A stretch of DNA of 64,000 bases from Chitinophagales bacterium. Lineage in GTDB: Bacteria > Bacteroidota > Bacteroidia > Chitinophagales > Saprospiraceae. Under the pieces are notes generated by a model. The model was given only the letters and a program-made list of their open reading frames with translations. It was not told the DNA's origin and did not search any database. How positions within the stretch are numbered: the stretch's first letter is position 1; every line of letters starts with the position of its first letter. Made by a program: the position numbers and the translations under genes. The DNA lies in contig JAAFJY010000026.1 in NCBI GenBank assembly GCA_013299105.1, positions 52,986-116,985 on the forward strand, in the 5' to 3' direction. Positions 24,345 through 32,301 of this stretch are shown piece after piece.

Positions 24345-24974
24345 TTATTCATCAGGAACTAACTTGCCGATAGCAAACAACACTTTATCCAGCAAATATT
24401 TGAACTCAACCCTTTCATTTTGGGGCACGTTCTCGACGATCCTCTTAAACCAAGTACGATAAGAATCAATTAATGGCTGGTCAGAGGTTCGAAATGCAGA
24501 CTTTCTAGGTATCCGTTTTCAGCCACTAATGTTAGGTAAGTCTACAAAATTACAGTACGCACGAATTGTATGCTGGTCGACGATGGGCTCTGACTCATTG
24601 ATTAAACTTCTACCAAATTGCCGAAATATAACACCATAACCTGTGTCTTCTCGTTCGCATTCGACAATTCCATCCACAATGGACTGTATGCGATCAATAT
24701 GTCCATTCTTCCATAAAACAGCCAACAGAAGTTTCTCAAAAGGTGAAAACGCTTGCGTTCGATCAAACTTTATCCGATGGCTAACCCGATCCACACTCTT
24801 GAATAGTTCCTCTACTTCACTAGGCGATAAGTCGAATGATGCTTTCGGATACTTCTCTTCAAATTCACGGATAGATTGTGCAATTTTTGGATTAGCATTC
24901 ACCACATTCTCAAGGTCAGCTATTGATCTTGAATGAATCACTGCGTCAAATGTCTGAGTCATAGATTTGAGCAT
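24345..24974 (-). pseudogene. Unknown 209-residue protein interrupted by an in-frame TGA
   Basis: The frame from the ATG at 24974 encodes 151 residues (MLKSMTQTFDAVIHSRSIAD...YCNFVDLPNISG) and stops at TGA 24521-24519. The same frame continues for 57 further sense codons (KRIPRKSAFRTSDQP... FKYLLDKVLFAIGKLVPDE) to TAA at 24347-24345. The second part has natural composition and helical periodicity, so a single nonsense change has probably split a 209-residue protein. I do not recognise the family. The first part may still be translated alone. Selenocysteine is unlikely, as no adjacent stem-loop is evident. Confidence 0.6.
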
Positions 24975-25095
24975 TGCATAAAAGTTGAATAAAGTGTTTA
25001 TTACCAGTTCATGGTTATGGCGGAGGTTAAGGATTGATGGCCGACTACATGCTCAAGCATGAAAGGATTATTTGGCATAGCCATAAAAAAGAATG

Positions 25096-25130
25096 ACCCG
25101 CTAGCAGATCTTACGGTATGCTAAACGGGT
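25096..25130. other. Short inverted repeat upstream of the interrupted gene
   Basis: ACCCGcTAGCA and TGCTAaaCGGGT form a stem of about 11 bp with a 12-nt loop. It lies 120 bp upstream of the 24974 start and 500 bp before nrdJ. There is no T-run on the plus side, so it may be an operator or a cruciform rather than a terminator. Confidence 0.35.
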
Positions 25131-25405
25131 ACTGTTATTACAAAGGTGCAACTATTTCTGAATTGTGTAAGCTTTTTCAAGTCATTTTTTCGGTTTGCAT
25201 TAGCATTAAAGCCCAAAAATAAACCTCTCCAATTTATTGGATCACTGACCTTACCAAGTTGTCAACATCATGGTCAACGTTATTTGAGCAATCTTGCAAA
25301 TTCTTACTCCAGTTCACCCTACTCTCCCTCAAAAAACAATTCACATTTTGTTTAATTTTGGCAAAACAATTACATACAACAAGTTCGACAAGTATGATCA
25401 AAAGA

Positions 25406-25598
25406 TGTGGATAAGTTCAGAACTCCCTTACAACCAACAGCCTTCCTTTCAAAAGACATGTGGAAAACCCCTTTGGAACCGCTTGTAAATCAAGCTATTC
25501 TTACTTAAAAAAATTTCCGACAAAGTCAAATATTATTTTTTGGATGTGGAAAAAATGTTAGGATTTTCCACAGCGATTTGTTGGTGCAGTGTGGAAAA
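25406..25598. promoter_or_regulatory. Cluster of DnaA-box-like TGTGGAWAA motifs upstream of nrdJ
   Basis: One perfect DnaA box (TGTGGATAA, 25406-25414) and four TGTGGAAAA/TTTTCCACA relatives (25459-25467, 25545-25553, 25564-25572 in inverse, 25590-25598) lie within 193 bp. All are upstream of the nrdJ ATG at 25638. DnaA controls nrd genes in several bacteria, so replication-linked control is plausible. The four near-matches could belong to another regulator. A possible -7 box (TAATTTTG, 25351-25358) precedes them. The rest of the 24975-25637 gap holds nothing recognisable. Confidence 0.45.
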
Positions 25599-25637
25599 AG
25601 ACGGAAATTGACCATCCATTTTAAAAGTAAATGTTTA

Positions 25638-28226
25638 ATGAGCGCAACACCAACCAAAGACCAAAAACTTAGCCCCGCCCTGAAAACCTACCCTTTTGAG
25701 GAGGCAGTAAAGGCGGCAGCCGAGTATTTTGGCGGCGACGAACTGGCCGCAAACGTATGGGTAAACAAATATGCCCTTAAAGATTCTTTTGGCAACATCT
25801 ATGAGCGTACCCCGGACGACATGCACCGCAGGATCGCGAGTGAAATTGCCCGCATCGAATCGAAGTATCCCAACCCGATCAGCGAAGCAGAAGCCTATGA
25901 CCTGCTGAAAAACTTCCGCTACATTGTGCCCCAGGGCAGCCCGATGTCAGGCATTGGAAACAATTTCCAGGTATCCTCCCTGTCGAACTGTTTTGTAATC
26001 GGCAATTTCGCCGATTCTTATGGTGGCATCATCCGTACCGATGAAGAGCAGGTCCAGCTCATGAAACGCCGAGGTGGCGTAGGGCACGACCTTTCCCACA
26101 TCCGCCCCAAAGGCAGCCCCGTGATGAATTCCGCGCTCAGTTCGACCGGGATTGTGCCTTTTATGGAACGCTATTCCAACTCTACCCGCGAGGTGGCCCA
26201 GGACGGCCGCCGGGGAGCCCTGATGCTCACCGTGTCCAGCCGCCACCCAGATGCTGAAGATTTCATCGACGCCAAGCTGGAGCAGGGCAAAGTAACTGGT
26301 GCCAACGTATCAGTACGCATTGACGATGCCTTTATGAAGGCCGCCATGAGCGGCCAACCTTATCAGCAGCAATACCCCGTGGACAGCGCCAACCCCAGGG
26401 TGACCAAAGAAATCGATGCCTCCGCACTCTGGGACAAAATCATCTACAACGCCTGGAAATCAGCCGAACCCGGGGTTTTGTTCTGGGATACGGTGGTGCG
26501 CGAATCCGTGCCCGATTGCTACGCCGACCTGGGCTACCGCACCATTTCTACCAACCCTTGTGGCGAAATTCCACTTTCACCTTATGATTCTTGCCGCTTG
26601 CTGGCCATCAACCTGTTCAGCTACGTGGAAGATCCATTTACGGCCAAGGCGAAGTTCAACTTTGAAAAATTCAGCCAGCACGTACAATTGGCCCAGCGTT
26701 TCATGGACGACATCATCGACATGGAACTGGAAAAAATTGACCGCATCATCGAAAAAATCGAAAAAGACCCCGAAGCTGGCGATGTCAAAGAGGTCGAAAA
26801 CGAACTTTGGCACAAAGTCCGCACCGCTTGTTTGGGCGGTCGCCGCACCGGGGTGGGCATCACTGCTGAAGGAGATACCTTGGCGGCTTTGGGATTGCGT
26901 TATGGCAGCGACGAAGGCATTGACATTGCCGTGAAAATCCACCAAACCCTGGCCCTGAATGCCTACCGCTCCAGTGTTGAAATGGCCAAGGAGCGCGGCA
27001 AATTTCCACACTACGACCCTGCCCGCGAGGCCAGCAATCCTTTCATGCAGCGTCTGTTCGAGGCCGATCCAAGCCTGAAAGAGGACATGATCAAGCACGG
27101 CCGCCGCAACATCGCCCTGCTGACCATCGCCCCAACTGGTACCACGAGCCTGATGACCCAAACCACTTCGGGTATTGAGCCCGTATTCATGGTCAGCTAC
27201 AAGCGCCGCCGCAAAGTGAACCCCAATGACAAGGACGTAAAAGTGGCGTTCATAGACGAAGTGGGCGACTCTTGGGAAGAATACAACGTGTTTCACCACC
27301 GCTTCCTGGATTGGCTCAAAGTCAATGGCTATTCCGAACAGGAGGTCATCAGCATGAGTGCCGAGGATCTGAATGCCATCATCGAGCGCTCACCATATTA
27401 TAAGGCTACCGCCAATGACGTGGACTGGGTGCAAAAAGTAAAAATGCAAGGAGCCATCCAGAAATGGGTGGACCACTCGATCAGCGTAACGGTGAATATT
27501 CCTGAGCATACCTCGGTGGACATGGTGAAGCGCATTTACCAAACCGCCTGGGAAGTAGGCTGCAAAGGCTGCACCATTTACCGCGATGGCTCCCGCTCTG
27601 GTGTCTTGATCTCTTCAGAGAAAAAAGACAAGAAGAAAAAAGGCAATGGCCAGGTCAACGGCAAGACTGATTACCTGCAAACCTTCTCCGAGCGCCCCGA
27701 CCGCCTGGAAGCCAAGGTGGTGCGTTTCCAAAACAACGACAAGCAGTGGATCGCGGTGATTGGCATGCACGAAGGCCGCCCCTACGAGATTTTCACGGGC
27801 GCAGCGGTGGATACGTTCAAGCTACCTGCCTACACCGAATCGGGCTGGGTGATCAAAACCCGCGACGAAAATGGCCGCAACCGCTACGATTTCCAGTTCA
27901 TGGACCGCGAAGGCTACCGCGTGACCATCGAAGGTCTGAGCCGCAGCTTCAACAAGGAGTACTGGAACTACGCCAAGCTCATCTCTGGCATACTGCGCCA
28001 AGGAATGCCCATCCACCAAGTCGTAAACCTGGTAGAGGGCCTGAATGTGGACGAAGACTACATCAACACCTGGAAAAATGGCGTGGTACGCGCCCTCAAA
28101 ACCCTGGTACCCGATGGCACCAAAGCCGTAAAAGCCGAGTGCCCCAGCTGTGGTGATCCACATGGCCTGGTGTACAAGGAAGGCTGCCTGAGCTGCACCA
28201 GTTGTGGGTATTCTAAGTGTAATTGA
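25638..28226 (+). CDS. nrdJ: Adenosylcobalamin-dependent (class II) ribonucleoside-diphosphate reductase
   Basis: An 862-residue class II RNR from the ATG at 25638. It shows the active-site and effector regions SSLSNCFVIGNF, NPCGEIPLSPYDSCRLLAIN (thiyl/acidic loop) and TIAPTGTTSLMTQTTSGIEP. The C-terminal zinc-ribbon tail is CPSCGDPHGL...CLSCTSCGYSKCN, whose cysteines re-reduce the active site. It makes deoxyribonucleotides without oxygen dependence, using B12. The in-frame ATG 20 codons upstream lies in the TGTGGAAAA region and is unlikely to be used. No cobalamin riboswitch is seen upstream. A terminator follows at 28249. Confidence 0.92.
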   Translation: MSATPTKDQKLSPALKTYPFEEAVKAAAEYFGGDELAANVWVNKYALKDSFGNIYERTPDDMHRRIASEIARIESKYPNPISEAEAYDLLKNFRYIVPQGSPMSGIGNNFQVSSLSNCFVIGNFADSYGGIIRTDEEQVQLMKRRGGVGHDLSHIRPKGSPVMNSALSSTGIVPFMERYSNSTREVAQDGRRGALMLTVSSRHPDAEDFIDAKLEQGKVTGANVSVRIDDAFMKAAMSGQPYQQQYPVDSANPRVTKEIDASALWDKIIYNAWKSAEPGVLFWDTVVRESVPDCYADLGYRTISTNPCGEIPLSPYDSCRLLAINLFSYVEDPFTAKAKFNFEKFSQHVQLAQRFMDDIIDMELEKIDRIIEKIEKDPEAGDVKEVENELWHKVRTACLGGRRTGVGITAEGDTLAALGLRYGSDEGIDIAVKIHQTLALNAYRSSVEMAKERGKFPHYDPAREASNPFMQRLFEADPSLKEDMIKHGRRNIALLTIAPTGTTSLMTQTTSGIEPVFMVSYKRRRKVNPNDKDVKVAFIDEVGDSWEEYNVFHHRFLDWLKVNGYSEQEVISMSAEDLNAIIERSPYYKATANDVDWVQKVKMQGAIQKWVDHSISVTVNIPEHTSVDMVKRIYQTAWEVGCKGCTIYRDGSRSGVLISSEKKDKKKKGNGQVNGKTDYLQTFSERPDRLEAKVVRFQNNDKQWIAVIGMHEGRPYEIFTGAAVDTFKLPAYTESGWVIKTRDENGRNRYDFQFMDREGYRVTIEGLSRSFNKEYWNYAKLISGILRQGMPIHQVVNLVEGLNVDEDYINTWKNGVVRALKTLVPDGTKAVKAECPSCGDPHGLVYKEGCLSCTSCGYSKCN

Positions 28227-28248
28227 TTTTTCTGATACTGATGTGATA

Positions 28249-28285
28249 AAACCGGGTTGTCGACTTAATTGTTGGCGACCCGGTT
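28249..28285 (+). terminator. Terminator downstream of nrdJ
   Basis: AAACCGGGTTGTCG pairs with CGACCCGGTT around a 13-nt loop, followed by GTTGTTGTT. It starts 22 bp after the nrdJ stop codon. Confidence 0.65.
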
Positions 28286-28397
28286 GTTGTTAGTCGAAAG
28301 GTTGAAATGTTGAAAGGTTGAAAAGAAAGGGCTTCGTACAGTATCAGCGCCTGGAACTTTATTGCAATAAGAAGGGTTGGTTGGAAAAATAACCACC

Positions 28398-28751
28398 ATG
28401 CCAAGCGAGTCGTTTCGAGCGTCCCTGAAAAATATTTCTCCACAAACCAGAGCGATTGTAAGCATCCAGGTTCAAATTCTGGAACGGGTGCAGTACCTTT
28501 TAGAAAAGCAAGGCTACCTCCAAGTTGACTTCATCTACGATCCAGGTAAAAAAGGGTCGGCAATCAATAAATGGATTTATGGCGAGCGAGACTGTTCCTT
28601 AAAAAATTTGGTAAACTTGCAGGTGGAACTGGGCGAGCCTATTATCGAAATTCCACCAGTTCCAAAGGGCGAGAATAGCTTTAGTGACAAGCCACCAATA
28701 AACCTTACCAAATCGCAATTGCGTTGCCTCGCTGCGCGAGGCTGTTTTTAG
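28398..28751 (+). CDS. Orphan XRE-type helix-turn-helix protein
   Basis: A 117-residue protein from the ATG at 28398. It has the pattern of Bacteroidota XRE/antitoxin proteins: an N-terminal helix (IVSIQVQILERVQYLLEKQG), then KKGSAINKWIYGERDCSLKNLVNLQVELGEPIIEIP. In relatives the equivalent reads like AxxLGKxxSxISKWLSGxHNxTLKTIxKLExxLGxPII. The usual first HTH helix looks changed (YLQVDFIYDPG). The C-terminal 20 residues are encoded by a repeated sequence that ends in a terminator hairpin, so the native end may be replaced. No toxin partner adjoins it. Confidence 0.6.
   Translation: MPSESFRASLKNISPQTRAIVSIQVQILERVQYLLEKQGYLQVDFIYDPGKKGSAINKWIYGERDCSLKNLVNLQVELGEPIIEIPPVPKGENSFSDKPPINLTKSQLRCLAARGCF
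28726..28750 (+). terminator. Hairpin terminator within a repeated tail
   Basis: GCCTCGC-TGC-GCGAGGC followed by TGTTTTTA. The same hairpin, with the same upstream bases AAACCTTACCAAATCGCAA, recurs at 40236-40260 followed by a run of T. The XRE reading frame runs through it. Confidence 0.6.
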
Positions 28752-28752
28752 T

Positions 28753-28815
28753 ACGCGGATGACGCGGATTTAGCGGATTTTCGCGGATTTCCAGCATGAC
28801 GTTGACCGTTACGTT
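28753..28815 (+). repeat. Rep-F fragment
   Basis: ACGCGGATTTAGCGG and GGATTTCCAGCATGACGTTG match the Rep-F copies at 5167, 44388 and 54688. The stretch between it and the LprI gene (TGGAAAGGTTTATTTTCGAT) recurs at 40609-40640. Confidence 0.5.
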
Positions 28816-28909
28816 GAGACGCGTCTCTCTTAAAAACTGGAAAGGTTTATTTTCGATCCGTTACTTACGTAAATCTTCAGTCCGGCTTCAAAACTTTAAA
28901 TCCACCACC

Positions 28910-29329
28910 ATGCAAAAAATCCTAATCCTCTTTTACCTCCTCTGCATCAGCACCTCCATCCTGGCCCAAGACGCCGCCCAAACCCACCCCATCGACAAAA
29001 AATACGATGCTTGCCTCAACAAAAACGGCTCGACCGCAGGCATGGTCCAATGCGCCGACGAAACCTACAAAGCCTGGGATGCCGAGCTGAACAAAAACTT
29101 CAAGCTGCTGATGGCCAAGCTGAACAAAACCGAGCAGGCCCAATTCAAAACTGCCCAAGTAGCCTGGCTGGCTTTTCGCGACAAAGAATTCGCGCTGTCG
29201 GATGCACTGTATGGCAGCATGCAAGGTACCATGTACATCCCGATGGCGGTGGACAATAAACTAAAAGTCGTCAGGGCCAGGGCCTTGGAAATAGCGGGCT
29301 ATTTGGAGGTTCTGGAGATGGGGCGTTAA
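28910..29329 (+). CDS. Secreted LprI-family (DUF1311) protein
   Basis: A 139-residue protein from the ATG at 28910. It has a signal peptide (MQKILILFYLLCISTSILAQ), then the LprI/DUF1311 core. That core has paired cysteines in YDACLNKNGSTAGMVQCADETYKAWDAELNK, then LLMAKLNKTEQAQFKTAQVAWLAFRD. Mycobacterial LprI inhibits lysozyme; in other bacteria the role is mostly unknown, though periplasmic protection is plausible. An upstream in-frame ATG at 28796 lies in repeat sequence and is rejected because the signal peptide starts at 28910. Confidence 0.8.
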   Translation: MQKILILFYLLCISTSILAQDAAQTHPIDKKYDACLNKNGSTAGMVQCADETYKAWDAELNKNFKLLMAKLNKTEQAQFKTAQVAWLAFRDKEFALSDALYGSMQGTMYIPMAVDNKLKVVRARALEIAGYLEVLEMGR

Positions 29330-29342
29330 ACTGTTTTTACTC

Positions 29343-29399
29343 AAATCGGAAAAAATAGGTATTTTTTCGGGTTTAAATCGGAAAAAATGGGTATTTTTA
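29343..29399 (+). repeat. 32-bp tandem repeat directly upstream of the DUF4143 ATPase gene
   Basis: AAATCGGAAAAAATAGGTAT begins at 29343 and recurs with one change at 29375, a period of 32 bp. The second copy ends next to the ATG at 29407. It could be a double operator or a duplicated promoter segment. There is no coding frame. Confidence 0.55.
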
Positions 29400-29406
29400 G
29401 CCGATT

Positions 29407-30552
29407 ATGATCAACAGGCTACAACAAGACACTATCACAAGCCAATTGGGAAAGGGCAAAGCCATCATTCTGATTGGCCCTCGGCAGGTTGGCAAAACCA
29501 CCCTGGTCAGGCAATTGGTCCAGCAATCGCCAGCCAGCACTTTGTGGCTAACGGGGGATGACCCTGCGGTCAGAGCCCAATTGCAGGACATTAGTCTGGC
29601 CGCCATACAAAATCTGGTTGCCAAATACGAGGTACTGGTCATCGACGAAGCACAAAGGTTGAGTAATGCCGGTTTGACTTTGAAATTGATCACCGACCAT
29701 ATGCCTCAAGTGCAACTGTTGGTTACGGGGTCATCTTCGCTTGATATCGCAGCCCAGACCAAAGAAAGCCTGACTGGCCGCAAGCGTGAATTTTTCTTGT
29801 ATCCTTTGTCTTTTGTAGAAATGAGCGCTCATCATGGGGTCTTTCAGGAAAAGTCCTTGTTGGAGCAGCGGATGATCTATGGTTATTACCCCGAAGTAGT
29901 GCAAAGTGATACTCAAGAAGCGATCAAGATCCTCTCTGACCTCAGCGAGGGGCTGATGTACAAGGACCTTTTGCACCTGGATCAAATCAAGAAACCCTCT
30001 CTGCTCGTAAAACTCCTGCAAGCCCTGGCTTTGCAATTGGGTTCGGAGGTACGTTATTCGGAAGTAGCCCGAACCATCGGGGCCGATGCAGATACTGTCG
30101 AGAAATACATTGATCTGTTAGAAAAATCGTTCGTTGTTTTTCGGCTTTCTTCCTTTTCCCGCAACCAACGCACTGAAATCAAAAAAGGACGGAAAATCTA
30201 TTTTTACGACAACGGCATTCGCAATGCCATCATCAAAAACTTCGCTCCGCTCGCTTTACGAAATGATGTTGGTGCCCTCTGGGAAAATTTCCTTTTGGCC
30301 GAACGCCTGAAACACAATGTCTATTCAGGGGCTTTTTACAACGCCTATTTTTGGCGCACCGTTGAACAACAAGAAGTCGATTATCTCGAAGAGAGCAATG
30401 GACAAATCCACGCTTACGAATTCAAGTGGAATCCGCAAAAAGCAAATCGTTTCCCTAAAACTTTTCTAGAGGCTTATCCAGGAAGCAGCAGTAGTTTTGT
30501 ACATGCTGACAATTTTGAGGGGTTTGTGGGCTTGGATAAAAATCCTCAATAA
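29407..30552 (+). CDS. AAA ATPase with DUF4143 domain
   Basis: A 381-residue protein. Walker A is GPRQVGKTT (24-32), Walker B LVIDEAQRL near 78, and sensor-1 is LLVTGSSSLD. A C-terminal DUF4143 domain contains GVLWENFLLAERLKHN-like sequence, YFWRT...EVDYLEE and AYEFKWNP. The D...E-x-K arrangement near the C-terminus resembles a degraded restriction-nuclease fold. The family is widespread as orphan mobile or defence-associated ATPases of unknown role. It is preceded by a 32-bp tandem repeat. Its 3' end overlaps the converging M15 peptidase gene by 7 bp. Confidence 0.82.
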   Translation: MINRLQQDTITSQLGKGKAIILIGPRQVGKTTLVRQLVQQSPASTLWLTGDDPAVRAQLQDISLAAIQNLVAKYEVLVIDEAQRLSNAGLTLKLITDHMPQVQLLVTGSSSLDIAAQTKESLTGRKREFFLYPLSFVEMSAHHGVFQEKSLLEQRMIYGYYPEVVQSDTQEAIKILSDLSEGLMYKDLLHLDQIKKPSLLVKLLQALALQLGSEVRYSEVARTIGADADTVEKYIDLLEKSFVVFRLSSFSRNQRTEIKKGRKIYFYDNGIRNAIIKNFAPLALRNDVGALWENFLLAERLKHNVYSGAFYNAYFWRTVEQQEVDYLEESNGQIHAYEFKWNPQKANRFPKTFLEAYPGSSSSFVHADNFEGFVGLDKNPQ

Positions 30553-31337
30553 CACACCTTCGCAATCCCCAACACATACTTCTTCACCACGCCGATTTTC
30601 ACTGCCGTTTCCGCACCTGAAAAACCGCTGATGTCGCTGTCTTTCATGCCTTGACGGGCTTGTTCGGTAAAGGTTTTGGACAAAGGCATATAAGTCCAAT
30701 GCCATTTTTCTTCGTTGTAGCCATCGGGGCGCTCCGAGCCCTTGGGCGAGTAAGGTTGGCAAAAACCATACTCGGCGGCATGGGCTTGTAGCCAAGCATA
30801 GATTTTTTGGCCTGTGCCTTGCAAAAACCAGGCATCAGAAAGGTTATTGAGGTCGATGTCGGTGCCCCAATGGTGGCGTGAAGCGCCGGGCATGGCGCTG
30901 TATTCCATGATTTTGAGGGCTCTTTCGGCTGGGTCGGGGTAGGCTGTGGCTGCGTTCTGGCCATTCGACAAAATTCGAGCTCCCGACCACTTGGCTTCCC
31001 AAATACCCTTTTGGGCGGTAAAATTGCGGGTGGCGGAGATGATTTTGAGGGTGATGCCGTCTTTCAAAGCCGCTGCGTGCATGCGCTTGAAATCTTCGTA
31101 AGCTTCCTTGCGCAGGTACATGTCATTGCGGTCAGCGTAAGGCAGCGCAATTTTTACAAAATCGGGATGGCCAGCCGGATCAAACTTGCCACTCAGGTAA
31201 GCCAAGTCGATTTTTGGAGGGGCGGGGTTTGCTTTGGTACTGACCTCAGCAGCTTTTTCAGCAACAGTTTTTGGCTCTTGGCCACAAGCTTGCATGGTCA
31301 AAGACAAAAGGCAAAGGCAAAAAAATAAGCGGCGCAT
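30546..31337 (-). CDS. M15-family D-Ala-D-Ala carboxypeptidase-like lipoprotein
   Basis: A 263-residue protein with a lipoprotein signal (LLSLTMQACGQE, lipidation at C18). Its VanY/M15 zinc peptidase core has SRHHWGTDIDLNNL (HxxGxxxD zinc ligands) and EKWHWTYMP (second H). It would trim peptidoglycan stem peptides or small D-amino acid peptides in the periplasm. The region 95-190 includes IISATRNFTAQKGIWEAKW, typical of VanY (SGYRS-like) with the N-terminal half conserved. It converges on the DUF4143 gene with a 7-bp overlap of 3' ends. Confidence 0.85.
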   Translation of the reverse strand: MRRLFFCLCLLSLTMQACGQEPKTVAEKAAEVSTKANPAPPKIDLAYLSGKFDPAGHPDFVKIALPYADRNDMYLRKEAYEDFKRMHAAALKDGITLKIISATRNFTAQKGIWEAKWSGARILSNGQNAATAYPDPAERALKIMEYSAMPGASRHHWGTDIDLNNLSDAWFLQGTGQKIYAWLQAHAAEYGFCQPYSPKGSERPDGYNEEKWHWTYMPLSKTFTEQARQGMKDSDISGFSGAETAVKIGVVKKYVLGIAKVCY

Positions 31338-31492
31338 AGATCGTGATTTGGCCCAAAGGTAGGGTTTGGAATTGACATCTTATGTGGATCAAGGCTTGGA
31401 AAAGGGCCGAAGCCTCTACGTAGGTCCCTCTTCTCAACTCCTCAACTTCTCAACCCCTAAACTTTTACGGCAACAAGTCCTATCTTTGGCCC

Positions 31493-32293
31493 ATGAACAA
31501 GTTGGCAAAAACAACTTCCCTCAATGATGGGCAAAACCTCCTATCCAGTTTGCAAGAAGCTCGGCAACTGGGGCGAAAACAATTGGCAGTGCTGGTCGAT
31601 CCTGACAAAGCAAAGCTTGGCCAATTCAAACGCTTGCTAAAATTGGCCGAACGCGGGGGTATCGATTACTTCTTGGTGGGTGGCAGTTTGCTGCTCAACG
31701 ACCAAACCGAGCGTTGTATCCGCGCCATTCGGGAGGCGTGTAGTACGCCAATTTTGCTTTTTCCGGGTAGCCCTTTGCAAATCACGTCCTCAGCCGACGG
31801 CATTTTGTTGTTGTCGCTCATCTCAGGCCGCAATCCAGAGCTCTTGATCGGGCAACATGTGCAGGCCGCGCCTTACTTGCGCGCTTCTGGCCTGGAAATC
31901 ATTCCCACGGGTTACATCTTGATCGATGGCGGCGTGGCCACCACTACAGCCTACATCAGCAATACCCAACCCATTCCAGCCGAAAAAACTGAAGTGACAG
32001 TGTGTACGGCCCTGGCGGGAACTATGCTGGGCTTGCAGGTGTTGTACCTCGAAGCCGGCAGCGGGGCCTTGCATCCCGTAGCTGAAAAGACAATCCAGGC
32101 GGTCAATGAAGCCGTGGACATACCCATTATCGTAGGCGGAGGCATCCGCAGCGCCCAACAAGCGCAAACCGCCTGGGAAGCAGGTGCCGATTTGATCGTG
32201 GTTGGCACTGCCCTGGAAAAAGAACCACAATTGTTACAAGACTTGAGCCTGGTGGCCAGAAAAGTGGAAACAGCACTACAAAGCCAGGGTTAA
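31493..32293 (+). CDS. Geranylgeranylglyceryl/heptaprenylglyceryl phosphate synthase
   Basis: A 266-residue TIM barrel of the GGGPS/PcrB family. It has LAVLVDPDKAK, IDYFLVGGSLLLND, SPLQITSSADGILLLSLISG, TGYILIDGG, YLEAGSGALHPV, IIVGGGIRSAQQA and GADLIVVGTALE. The enzyme joins glycerol-1-phosphate to a polyprenyl diphosphate, the first committed step of archaeal-type ether lipids. Several Bacteroidota carry it with an unclear lipid product. rsgA starts 9 bp downstream, so they are likely co-transcribed. Confidence 0.88.
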   Translation: MNKLAKTTSLNDGQNLLSSLQEARQLGRKQLAVLVDPDKAKLGQFKRLLKLAERGGIDYFLVGGSLLLNDQTERCIRAIREACSTPILLFPGSPLQITSSADGILLLSLISGRNPELLIGQHVQAAPYLRASGLEIIPTGYILIDGGVATTTAYISNTQPIPAEKTEVTVCTALAGTMLGLQVLYLEAGSGALHPVAEKTIQAVNEAVDIPIIVGGGIRSAQQAQTAWEAGADLIVVGTALEKEPQLLQDLSLVARKVETALQSQG

Positions 32294-32301
32294 ACAACTA
32301 A

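Noticed and set aside
24519..24521. TGA as a selenocysteine codon
   Set aside because: No adjacent stem-loop is obvious, no selenium genes are in the window, and the surrounding residues do not resemble a selenoprotein site.
25406..25598. Chromosomal replication origin
   Set aside because: Only one perfect DnaA box, no dnaA gene and no clear AT-rich unwinding repeat array nearby; regulation of nrdJ is simpler.
25130..25637. Cobalamin riboswitch upstream of the B12-dependent nrdJ
   Set aside because: No B12-box-like GCCACTG or long structured leader is visible; the region is AT-rich with TGTGGAAAA motifs instead.
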